A stretch of DNA of 64,000 bases from Curvibacter sp. (GTDB lineage: Bacteria; Pseudomonadota; Gammaproteobacteria; Burkholderiales; Burkholderiaceae_C). Within the stretch, counting starts at the first letter, position 1. Each line of letters opens with the position of its first letter. Positions 19,006-27,914 of the stretch are shown here, one piece after another. The notes under the pieces were generated by a model. The model searched no databases. It was not told the origin of the DNA and worked only from the letters and a program-made list of their open reading frames with translations. Where the stretch lies: contig JADCGR010000012.1 of the NCBI GenBank assembly GCA_020248905.1, positions 1 through 64,000 of the forward strand, given 5' to 3'. A program made the translations under genes and the position numbers.

Positions 19006-19019
19006 CCGGGTTAACCCGG
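19006..19019. promoter_or_regulatory. 14-bp perfect palindrome upstream of the barnase gene
   Basis: CCGGGTTAACCCGG lies 21 bases before the RNase start codon. On the minus strand it sits just downstream of a TTGAAT that could act as a -35 box. A symmetric operator is the simplest reading, but the regulator is unknown and the promoter match is weak. Confidence 0.35.
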
Positions 19020-19055
19020 AAGATTCAAGCGCACGAGTGTCGCAGATCGGGACGG

Positions 19056-19093
19056 AAAAAGCAAGGGCCTGCCCGTTTTTTGGGCAAGCCCTT
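19056..19093 (-). terminator. Intrinsic terminator of the malic enzyme gene
   Basis: Arms at 19063-19074 (AAGGGCCTGCCC) and 19082-19093 (GGGCAAGCCCTT) pair with one mismatch around a 7-base loop. On the minus strand the stem is followed by GCTTTTT. It lies 45 bases after the malic enzyme stop and insulates the downstream RNase gene. Confidence 0.75.
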
Positions 19094-19137
19094 GTGCAAG
19101 CAACAGTTACGAGTGAGTGATCGCTTTTGCTTGTGTG

Positions 19138-21444
19138 TCAGCGCGACGCGTTGGCGTCTGCCACCGTCAGGGCCGTCATATTGACGATGCGGCGTACCGT
19201 GGCGCTGGCGGTGAGGATATGCACCGGCTTGGCGGCGCCCAGTAGCACCGGGCCGATGGCGATGTTGCCGCCCGCCGCCGTCTTGAGCAGGTTGTAGGAG
19301 ATGTTGGCCGCATCGATATTGGGCATGACCAGCAGATTGGCCGGGCCATTGAGCGTACCGTTGAGCATCAGGGCCCGGCGCGCGGTGTCGTCCAGCGCAG
19401 CATCGCCGTGCATCTCGCCATCGACTTCCAGCCAGGGCGCCTGCACTCGCAGAAGGTCCAGCGTCTGGCGCATCTTGACCGCGCTGGGCTGGTTGCTGCT
19501 GCCGAAGTTGGAGTGGCTCAGCAAGGCCGTTTTGGGCCGGATACCGAAGCGCATCATCTCCTCGGCGGCCATGATGGTGATCTCGGCCAGTTGTTCGGCC
19601 GTCGGGTCGTAGTTGACGTGCGTGTCGACGATGAACACCTGGCGATCCGGCAGTAGCAGACCGTTCATGCAGGCGTAGGTGTTCACCCCGGCACGTTTGC
19701 CAATGACCTGGTCGAGGTACTGCAGGTGCATGGAGTTGGTGCCCCAGGTGCCGCAGATCAAGCCATCCACATAGCCCTTGTGCAGCAACATGGCGCCAAT
19801 CAGAGAGAGCCGGCGCCGCATCTCGATCTTAGCGATCGGCGCGGTCACGCCCTTGCGCTCGGTCATGCGGTGGTAAGTCTGCCAGAAATCGCGGTAGCGC
19901 TCATCGTGCTCGACGTTGACGACGTCGTAGTCCTGCCCTTCCTTGAGGCGCAGCCCGAACTTCTGGATGCGCTGGGCGATGATGACCGGGCGACCGATCA
20001 GCGTGGGGCGTGCCAGGCCTTCGTCCACCACGATCTGGGCGGCGCGCAGCACCCGCTCTTCCTCGCCCTCGGCGTAGGCCACGCGCTTCCTGGCTGCCTT
20101 GCGCGCCGCCTGGAAGATGGGCTTCATCGTGGTGCCCGAGGCGTATACGAAGGCCTGCAGGCGCTCCTTGTAGGCCTCCAGGTCGGTGATGGGGTTCTGG
20201 GCCACGCCGCTGTCCATGGCGGCCTGCGCCACGGCCGGCGCGATCTTGATCATCAGGCGCGGATCAAATGGCTTGGGGATCAGGTACTCCGGGCCAAAGC
20301 TCAGCTTCTCACCGGCGTAGGCTGCGGCCACCACCTCGCTCTGCTCGGCCTGGGCCAGTTCGGCCATGGCGCGCACCGCTGCGATCTCCATTTCGTCGGT
20401 AATAGTCGAGGCGCGCGCATCCAGTGCGCCACGGAAGATGTAGGGGAAGCACAGGACGTTGTTGATCTGGTTCGGGTAGTCCGTGCGACCCGTGGCCATG
20501 ATGATGTCGCCGCGAGCGGCCCGGGCTTCGGCCGGGTCGATCTCGGGGTTGGGGTTGGCCAGGGCGAAGACGATGGGCCGGGGTGCCATCTTCTTGACCA
20601 TGTCGACCTTTAGCACGCCGCCCGCAGACAATCCAAGGAAAATGTCAGCGTCGGCGATCACGTCGCTCAGTCTGCGGGCGTCGGTCTTCTGCGCATACAC
20701 GCGCTTGTCATCGTCCATCAGCTCGATACGGCCGTCGTACACCACGCCGGCGAGGTCGGTGACCCAGATATTCTTGCGCGGCAGGCCCATCTTGACCAGC
20801 AGGCCCAGACAGGCCAGGGCCGCCGCGCCCGCACCCGAGGTGACGAGCTTGACGTTCTGGATATCCTTGCCGGCCACCTTCAGGCCGTTGAGCAGGCCAG
20901 CGGCGACCACGATGGCCGTGCCATGCTGGTCGTCATGGAAGACCGGGATCTTCATGCGTTCGCGCAGCTTGCGTTCGACGTAGAAGCAGTCCGGGGCCTT
21001 GATGTCCTCCAGGTTGATGCCGCCGAAGGTTGGCTCGAGCGCAGCGATGATGTCAACCAGCTTGTCGAGGTCCTTCTTCTCGTCCACCTCGATATCGAAG
21101 ACATCGATGCCGGCGAACTTCTTGAACAGCACGCCCTTGCCTTCCATCACCGGCTTGGAGGCCAGCGGGCCGATATCGCCCAGGCCGAGCACGGCCGTGC
21201 CGTTGGTGATGACAGCGACCAGATTGCCGCGGCTGGTGTATCTGTAGGCCGCCGCCGGATCCTTGGCGATCTCTTCGCAGGGCGCCGCCACACCGGGCGT
21301 GTAGGCCAGGGCCAGGTCATGCTGGTTGACCAGCTGCTTGGTGGCCGCGATCGCGATCTTGCCGGGTGTGGGGAACTCGTGGTATTCGAGGGCCGCGCGG
21401 CGAATCTGCTCACGCTTGTCGTTGGACGACGGGGTGCTGGACAT
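19138..21444 (-). CDS. maeB: NADP-dependent malic enzyme with phosphotransacetylase-like domain
   Basis: Oxidative decarboxylation of malate to pyruvate and CO2, giving NADPH. The 768-aa protein has the MaeB architecture: a malic domain and NAD(P)-binding domain (about 1-430, with the conserved [13 protein letters not shown] and [12 protein letters not shown] segments), then a C-terminal phosphotransacetylase-like domain (about 435-768) that is usually regulatory. The ATG at 21444 is preceded by GGAG at good spacing; the frame extends upstream without better support. It is a single gene closed by an intrinsic terminator. Full length. Confidence 0.95.
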   Translation of the reverse strand: MSSTPSSNDKREQIRRAALEYHEFPTPGKIAIAATKQLVNQHDLALAYTPGVAAPCEEIAKDPAAAYRYTSRGNLVAVITNGTAVLGLGDIGPLASKPVMEGKGVLFKKFAGIDVFDIEVDEKKDLDKLVDIIAALEPTFGGINLEDIKAPDCFYVERKLRERMKIPVFHDDQHGTAIVVAAGLLNGLKVAGKDIQNVKLVTSGAGAAALACLGLLVKMGLPRKNIWVTDLAGVVYDGRIELMDDDKRVYAQKTDARRLSDVIADADIFLGLSAGGVLKVDMVKKMAPRPIVFALANPNPEIDPAEARAARGDIIMATGRTDYPNQINNVLCFPYIFRGALDARASTITDEMEIAAVRAMAELAQAEQSEVVAAAYAGEKLSFGPEYLIPKPFDPRLMIKIAPAVAQAAMDSGVAQNPITDLEAYKERLQAFVYASGTTMKPIFQAARKAARKRVAYAEGEEERVLRAAQIVVDEGLARPTLIGRPVIIAQRIQKFGLRLKEGQDYDVVNVEHDERYRDFWQTYHRMTERKGVTAPIAKIEMRRRLSLIGAMLLHKGYVDGLICGTWGTNSMHLQYLDQVIGKRAGVNTYACMNGLLLPDRQVFIVDTHVNYDPTAEQLAEITIMAAEEMMRFGIRPKTALLSHSNFGSSNQPSAVKMRQTLDLLRVQAPWLEVDGEMHGDAALDDTARRALMLNGTLNGPANLLVMPNIDAANISYNLLKTAAGGNIAIGPVLLGAAKPVHILTASATVRRIVNMTALTVADANASR

Positions 21445-21656
21445 CAATGAACTCCTGCTGCAGCCGCGATGGACGTGCGGGTGCGAGTCACTTCGCCCGC
21501 GCAACGTCCCCAAGCACTGCTCTTATGGGGAGGAGAATTGTAGACCTCGAATGCACGCCTGACGGCGTTGGCCGCCTTCAAAAAAAATCGCTTCGGTTGT
21601 TACTTATGCGCTAAGCCGCTTGCGCCGGGCTCGAAGAGTTTGCGCGCGGCGTCCGG

Positions 21657-21681
21657 AAAAAAGCCGGCCGCACCGACCAGC
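21657..21681 (-). terminator. Intrinsic terminator after pepP
   Basis: On the minus strand GCTGGTC pairs with GGCCGGC (two G-U pairs) around GGTGC and is followed by TTTTTT, 10 bases beyond the pepP stop. The remaining 21445-21656 holds no supportable gene and is the upstream region of the malic enzyme gene. Confidence 0.65.
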
Positions 21682-21690
21682 CGCGCCCTC

Positions 21691-23100
21691 TCAGGGTCGC
21701 ATCAGCGCCTCGATCTCGTCAGGGTTGACGGGCACGTCCCGGCTGATCAGCTCGCAGCCTTCATGCGTCACGATGGCGTCGTCCTCAATCCGGATGCCGA
21801 TGTTCCAGTACTCGCGCGCAACATCATCCGCCGGCCGCACATAGAGGCCCGGCTCGATGGTCAGGCACATCCCGGGCTGCAGAATGCGGCTGGGCCGGTC
21901 CTTGATGAGCTCGCCCGAGAGCGGGTCTTTGCGCTCGCTGACCCGGCCCACCTCGCCCGGTTCCACGTAACTGCCGCAATCGTGCACGTCCATGCCTAGC
22001 CAATGCCCCGTGCGATGCATGTAGAAGCGGAAATACGCTCGGCTGGCGATCACGTCCTCCACCGATCCGACCTTGTGCCTGTCCAGCAGCCCCAGATCCA
22101 GCAGGCCCTGGGACAAGACCTTGACGGTTGCCTCATGCGGCTCGACAAAGCGCGCACCGGCCCGGGTCGCGTCGATGGCGGCCTGCTGTGCGGCCAGCAC
22201 CAGATCGTACAGCGCGCGCTGAGGCGCCGTGTAACGTCCGTTGGCCGGGAAGGTGCGGGTGATGTCGCTTGCGTAGCCGTCCAGCTCACAACCCGCGTCG
22301 ATCAGCACCAGTTCGCCCGGGCGGATGGGCGCGTTGTCGGCGCGGTAGTGCAGCACGCAGGCGTTGGCCCCGGCCGCCACGATCGACCCGTAGGCTGGCG
22401 ACTGCGAGCCGTGGCGGCGGAACTCGTGCAGCAGCTCGGCGTCAAGGTGGTACTCGCGCACGTCCTGCCCGGCACGTAGCATGCGCGCGCAGAGCTGCAT
22501 GGCGCGCACGTGGCCGCTGGCGCTGATGCGCGCAGCGCGGCGCATCACGTCCAGCTCGTAGGCGTCTTTCACCAGCCGCATCTCATCCAGCACAGCGCAC
22601 AGGTCGCGCTGCGACTCAGGGCAAAGCGCGCCATAGCGCACCCGGGCGCGCACGGCCTTGAGCCACGTATCAACGCGGCCCTCCAGCCCCTGGTGGGTAG
22701 CAAAGGGGTACCAGACCGTGCTCTTGTTCTCCAGCATCTTGGGCAAACGCTGGTCGAGCTCGGTCACCGGGAATGCTGCGTCGATTCCCAGCGCCTCGGG
22801 CGCGGCCTCGGGCCCCAGGCGAATGCCATCCCAGATCTCGCGCTCCAGGTCCTTGGGTTGGCAAAACAGCGTCGTGTGGCCGTCGCTGCTGATGAGCAGC
22901 CAGGCGTTGGGCTCCGCAAAGCCGCTCAGGTAGTGAAAGTAGCTGTCGAAGCGGAAGAGGAATTCGCTGTCGCGGTTGCGCAGGCGTTCGGGCGCCGTAG
23001 GCACGATGGCCACCGCGTCCGGGCCCAGCTGGGCGGCCAGGCGTGCGCGGCGCTGGGCGTAAAGGCTCGCCCCGGGGGCGGCATGGGTGGCTTGGCTCAT
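21691..23100 (-). CDS. pepP: Xaa-Pro aminopeptidase (aminopeptidase P)
   Basis: Removes N-terminal residues from peptides with Pro in position two; cytoplasmic dinuclear-metal (Mn) peptidase of the M24B family, 469 aa. The N-terminal domain (about 10-170) carries the FRFDSYFHYLSGF signature. Metal ligands are visible in order: IDAGCELDGYASDITRTF (two Asp), HRTGHWLGMDVHD (His), TIEPGLYV (Glu) and GIRIEDD (Glu). The ATG overlaps the stop of the upstream uridylyltransferase gene as ATGA, so the two are likely coupled. Full length. Confidence 0.94.
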   Translation of the reverse strand: MSQATHAAPGASLYAQRRARLAAQLGPDAVAIVPTAPERLRNRDSEFLFRFDSYFHYLSGFAEPNAWLLISSDGHTTLFCQPKDLEREIWDGIRLGPEAAPEALGIDAAFPVTELDQRLPKMLENKSTVWYPFATHQGLEGRVDTWLKAVRARVRYGALCPESQRDLCAVLDEMRLVKDAYELDVMRRAARISASGHVRAMQLCARMLRAGQDVREYHLDAELLHEFRRHGSQSPAYGSIVAAGANACVLHYRADNAPIRPGELVLIDAGCELDGYASDITRTFPANGRYTAPQRALYDLVLAAQQAAIDATRAGARFVEPHEATVKVLSQGLLDLGLLDRHKVGSVEDVIASRAYFRFYMHRTGHWLGMDVHDCGSYVEPGEVGRVSERKDPLSGELIKDRPSRILQPGMCLTIEPGLYVRPADDVAREYWNIGIRIEDDAIVTHEGCELISRDVPVNPDEIEALMRP

Positions 23101-23864
23101 GGTGTCACGTTCTCGTTGAGCTGTGCGAGGCGTTCGGGTGTCCCGACATCGGTCCAGGGCCCGGTGTAAAGCTCCGCGCTGACGCGCTGATTGTCCATGG
23201 CCTTGCGCAGCATCGGTGCCAGGGGGGCTTTCGCGCCCTGCGTATTGCCGGCAGGGATCTCGCACCAGGGCCGCGCGAAGAACTCGCGCCGGTACAGACC
23301 GATGGTGCTGTAGGTGTACTTGAATGCCGCGTGGCTGAGAGCCAGCTGACGCCCTGGTGCGTGGGGATCGATGGCCAGACCGAAATCTCCTTGCGCGTTG
23401 TGCGGCGGGTTGGGCACGAGCCAGAGATGCGCGAGCTTCTCGCCGCGCGCAAAGCGCTGCACGGCCTGCATGGAAAAGGGGAAACCCGGCGCGTAGACGT
23501 CCCCCCCCACGATCCAGAAGATATCACCCAGCAGCGGCAGCGCCCGCACGATACCGCCCGCCGTCTCCAGCGCGCCACCAAAATCGAGCCCCTCCCAGGA
23601 ATACCGAATGCCCAGGGGGAGACCCTGGCTGCTGTGCGGCTCCGGGCCAAAGTGTCGGGGGATCTGCTCACCCAGCCAGGCAGTATTGATCACGAAGTCG
23701 CAAAACCCCCCCGCCGCGAGACCGTCAACATGCCACTGCAGCAGCGGCTTACCCTGGACCTGCAGCAGCGGCTTGGGCGTGCGGTCGGTCAGCGGACGCA
23801 TGCGCTCGCCGCGGCCGGCGGCGAGCAGCATGGCCTGGATGGGGGAGGTCTGGCGAGGGCGCAC
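23097..23864 (-). CDS. murU: Nucleotidyltransferase, MurU-like
   Basis: Probable N-acetylmuramate alpha-1-phosphate uridylyltransferase, the second step of the AmgK/MurU recycling route to UDP-MurNAc. The nucleotide-binding motif MLLAAGRGERMRPLTDRTPKP sits at the start, with IVGGDVYAP and a C-terminal WTDVGTPERL as in sugar-nucleotide pyrophosphorylases of this subfamily. The start is unclear: an ATG exists only at the motif itself, so GTG 23864 (or TTG 23882) is assumed. It overlaps pepP by 4 bases. The partner kinase candidate lies about 10 kb away at 12.2-13.3 kb. Specificity for MurNAc-1-P is by subfamily resemblance. Confidence 0.8.
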   Translation of the reverse strand: MRPRQTSPIQAMLLAAGRGERMRPLTDRTPKPLLQVQGKPLLQWHVDGLAAGGFCDFVINTAWLGEQIPRHFGPEPHSSQGLPLGIRYSWEGLDFGGALETAGGIVRALPLLGDIFWIVGGDVYAPGFPFSMQAVQRFARGEKLAHLWLVPNPPHNAQGDFGLAIDPHAPGRQLALSHAAFKYTYSTIGLYRREFFARPWCEIPAGNTQGAKAPLAPMLRKAMDNQRVSAELYTGPWTDVGTPERLAQLNENVTP

Positions 23865-23972
23865 AGCCTGACTGTAGACCAAGCGTCGGTATCAGCGTAG
23901 GAAAGAAAACCCATCAGGCGGCCCCGCTAAAATGCCGGGCTTACCTTGACACCCCTTCCGGAGCGGCCTGAG

Positions 23973-25985
23973 ATGGCAAATACCCGACAGATGGCCAACG
24001 CAATCCGCGCGCTGGCGATGGATGCCGTACAGCAAGCCAATTCCGGACACCCCGGCGCACCGATGGGCATGGCCGAAATGGCCGTCGCGCTCTGGGGCGA
24101 GCACCTGCGGCACAACCCACTCAATCCTCAGTGGCCCGACCGCGACCGTTTCGTGCTGTCCAACGGCCACGCGTCCATGCTCATTTACGCGTTGCTGCAC
24201 CTCACCGGCTACAAGCTGCCCCTGCAGGAGCTGCGCAACTTCCGCCAGCTGCACAGCAAGACCGCAGGCCATCCCGAAACTGGCATCACACCCGGAGTGG
24301 AAACCACCACCGGCCCGCTGGGCCAGGGCGTGACCAATGCGGTGGGCCTGGCCCTGGCCGAGAAGCTTCTGGCACGCGAATTCAACCGCGAGGGCCACAC
24401 GGTCGTCGACCACCACACTTACGTCTTCCTGGGCGACGGCTGCATGATGGAAGGTATCAGCCACGAGGCCGCCTCGCTGGCCGGCGCCTGGAAGCTGAAC
24501 AAGCTGATCGCGCTGTACGACGACAACGGCATCTCCATCGATGGCCAGGTCCAGCCCTGGTACCCCGACAACCCGGCCCTGCGCTTCGTGTCCTACGGCT
24601 GGAACGTGATCGGCCCGATCAGCGGGCACGATGTCCCTGCCGTCTCCGAGGCGATTGCCCGCGCCAAGGCATCGGCCGACAAACCCACGCTGATCATCTG
24701 CAAGACCAGCATCGGCAAGGGCAGCCCCAACCGGGCCAATACGGCCAAGGCCCACGGCGAGCCCCTGGGTGCCGAAGAAATCAAGCTCACTCGCGAGGCA
24801 CTGGGCTGGACGCACGGCCCCTTCGAGATTCCCGCCGACGTCTACGCCGACTGGGACGCGAAGACTGCCGGCACCGAGCGCGAGGCAGCCTGGAACGCGC
24901 GCTTCGCCGCCTATGCGGCTGACCACCCAGAGCTGGCCGCCGAGTTCAAGCGCCGCATGGCCGGTGAGCTGCCCAAGCAGTTTGCGCAAGTGGCGGTGGA
25001 TGCCGCCGTCGCCGCCCACGCCAAGGCCGAAACCGTGGCCACGCGCAAGGCCAGCCAGATCGCGCTAGAGGCATTCACGGGCGCGCTGCCCGAGTTGCTG
25101 GGCGGCTCCGCCGACCTGACCGGCTCCAATCTCACCAACACCAGCCACACCCCGGCCCTGCGCTTTGATGCCCAGGGCAAGGGCAACGGCGGCCGCCACA
25201 TCAACTATGGCGTGCGCGAGTTCGGCATGGCCGCCGTGATGAACGGCATCGCGCTGCACGGCGGCTACATCCCCTACGGCGGCACCTTCCTGACCTTCAG
25301 CGACTACTCGCGCAACGCCATCCGCATGGCAGCGCTGATGAAGCAGCGCGTGATTCACGTCTTCACGCACGACTCCATCGGCCTGGGTGAGGACGGTCCC
25401 ACCCACCAGTCGGTCGAGCACGCGGCCAGCCTGCGCCTTATTCCCAATCTGGACGTCTGGCGCCCCGCCGACACCGCCGAGACCGCCGTCGCCTGGGCGG
25501 TGGCCTTGCAGAACAAGGCCCGGCCCACGGCCCTGCTGCTGAGCCGCCAGAACGTGCCCTACGCAGCCAAGAAAGACCTGGGCGACATCAGCCGCGGCGC
25601 CTACGTGCTCTCTGAGCCGGCCGACCTGGGCCTGAAGAGATCAGCCCAGGCCGTCATCATCGCCACCGGCTCCGAAGTGCAGCTCGCCCTCAAGGCGCAG
25701 GATTTGTTGGCCGCGCAGAAGATCGCCGTGCGTGTGGTCTCCATGCCCAGCACCACGGCGTTCGACCGCCAGAAGCCCGCCTACAAGCAGGCTGTGCTGC
25801 CAACGGGCTTGCCGCGCATCGCTGTCGAGATGGGCGTGACCGATGGCTGGTGGAAGTACGGCTGCGCTGCCGTGGTCGGCCTCGACACGTACGGCGAGTC
25901 GGCGCCAGCCCCGGTGCTGTTCAAGCATTTCGGCTTCACGCCGGAGAATGTGGCTGACACCGTGCGTGCGGTGCTGGCGAAGTAA
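23973..25985 (+). CDS. tkt: Transketolase
   Basis: Thiamine-diphosphate enzyme moving two-carbon units in the pentose phosphate and Calvin-type pathways; 670 aa, full length. The TPP motif begins [14 protein letters not shown] and ends with ALYDDN near residues 155-190. The N-terminal [11 protein letters not shown] and the pyrimidine-domain segment [14 protein letters not shown] are both family signatures. The ATG has a GGAG nearby. It is followed 33 bases later by gap on the same strand, a common sugar-phosphate pairing. Confidence 0.97.
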   Translation: MANTRQMANAIRALAMDAVQQANSGHPGAPMGMAEMAVALWGEHLRHNPLNPQWPDRDRFVLSNGHASMLIYALLHLTGYKLPLQELRNFRQLHSKTAGHPETGITPGVETTTGPLGQGVTNAVGLALAEKLLAREFNREGHTVVDHHTYVFLGDGCMMEGISHEAASLAGAWKLNKLIALYDDNGISIDGQVQPWYPDNPALRFVSYGWNVIGPISGHDVPAVSEAIARAKASADKPTLIICKTSIGKGSPNRANTAKAHGEPLGAEEIKLTREALGWTHGPFEIPADVYADWDAKTAGTEREAAWNARFAAYAADHPELAAEFKRRMAGELPKQFAQVAVDAAVAAHAKAETVATRKASQIALEAFTGALPELLGGSADLTGSNLTNTSHTPALRFDAQGKGNGGRHINYGVREFGMAAVMNGIALHGGYIPYGGTFLTFSDYSRNAIRMAALMKQRVIHVFTHDSIGLGEDGPTHQSVEHAASLRLIPNLDVWRPADTAETAVAWAVALQNKARPTALLLSRQNVPYAAKKDLGDISRGAYVLSEPADLGLKRSAQAVIIATGSEVQLALKAQDLLAAQKIAVRVVSMPSTTAFDRQKPAYKQAVLPTGLPRIAVEMGVTDGWWKYGCAAVVGLDTYGESAPAPVLFKHFGFTPENVADTVRAVLAK

Positions 25986-27017
<1,032 letters not shown>

Positions 27018-27040
27018 TGCTTGTTCATGCGTCGAAAAAA

Positions 27041-27063
27041 ACGCGCCTTCGGGCGCGTTTTTA
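27041..27063. terminator. Bidirectional intrinsic terminator between gap and the DUF3883 gene
   Basis: Stem ACGCGCC/GGCGCGT with a TTCG loop (27041-27058) is flanked by an A-run on the left and a T-run on the right. It can end both gap (plus) and the DUF3883 gene (minus), whose TAA stop lies within the T-run. Confidence 0.9.
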
Positions 27064-27906
27064 TTTAGGCGAAGCCAGAAAGGTTGCTGCCGAAAGGCGG
27101 CAAGTGCGGTCAATAGCACCTAACAGTGTGTAGAGCCGTGGCGCGTCGCGAAATGCGTACAGTCGGTAGAGTTGATAGTAGGAGGCACGTCGTTCAGAAG
27201 TGGTGACTTCGTTGCGGGTCACGAAAAAAGGTGTGTCCACGCCGTACTTGGTTGTCTTGACCTCGATGAGGCGATCCGTGCCAGAGGTCTCGAACGAACG
27301 GATGTCAAAACCGGCGTGATCTCCCTCCACTTTGGCCGTGTGCTCGATCCGGTCAGCCAACGCTTCCTTTCCAGCGTGGATTAAACGCGCACGCTCAAAA
27401 TTAAGGACAAACAGTTCGCCTGCATTGCCCAAAGAGCGGTTGCGGGCTTCTCGCTCGATGTAGTTGGTAGGCAGGCGGATGCTGGAAATAGCAGGCTCGG
27501 CCACTTTGGGTGGCTCAGGGCGACTCTGCGGGCGTTCCGTCAGAACAGCCAGGATATCCTCAACTTCGGGTACAACAATAGGACTGTCTGCGTCCGCTGC
27601 GGCGAGAGTGAATAGCTCTTGTGACCTGCCCAGTCGTTCAGCGAGAACGTCCGTCAGCAGTGACTGATAGTTTGGTAAAGGTTTGTACCCCGTGATAGGT
27701 CGCATGCCTGCGTCCAGCAATGCAGCGCTGATGTTCTGGTGCTTGAACTCAACTGCGCTCTTTGAACGATCAGGCAACCTCGACAAAAGTGCTTGTCTGT
27801 GAGCCGTCTTGTTATACGGAACACCTGCCAGCTCCGAAGCCAGCATGGCAAGGTAATCGTCAACGATCGCCTCAACCTCTGCCCGACTCCAGTCAGCACC
27901 ACTCAT
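27061..27906 (-). CDS. DUF3883 domain protein, possible nuclease
   Basis: Protein of 281 aa with a C-terminal DUF3883 (NO VEIN C-terminal) domain at about residues 160-255. The core reads GNAGELFVLNFER, then AGFDIRSFE and LIEVKTTKYG, the D...ExK pattern of a PD-(D/E)XK nuclease fold. The N-terminal 110 residues are helical and not recognised. DUF3883 proteins are often found with restriction and other defence genes, but here it starts 8 bases after the topoisomerase III stop codon. Codon use is less G/C-biased than its neighbours, hinting at transfer. Function unknown; a DNA-cleaving role is an inference. Confidence 0.75.
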   Translation of the reverse strand: MSGADWSRAEVEAIVDDYLAMLASELAGVPYNKTAHRQALLSRLPDRSKSAVEFKHQNISAALLDAGMRPITGYKPLPNYQSLLTDVLAERLGRSQELFTLAAADADSPIVVPEVEDILAVLTERPQSRPEPPKVAEPAISSIRLPTNYIEREARNRSLGNAGELFVLNFERARLIHAGKEALADRIEHTAKVEGDHAGFDIRSFETSGTDRLIEVKTTKYGVDTPFFVTRNEVTTSERRASYYQLYRLYAFRDAPRLYTLLGAIDRTCRLSAATFLASPK

Positions 27907-27914
27907 TTCAGAAC

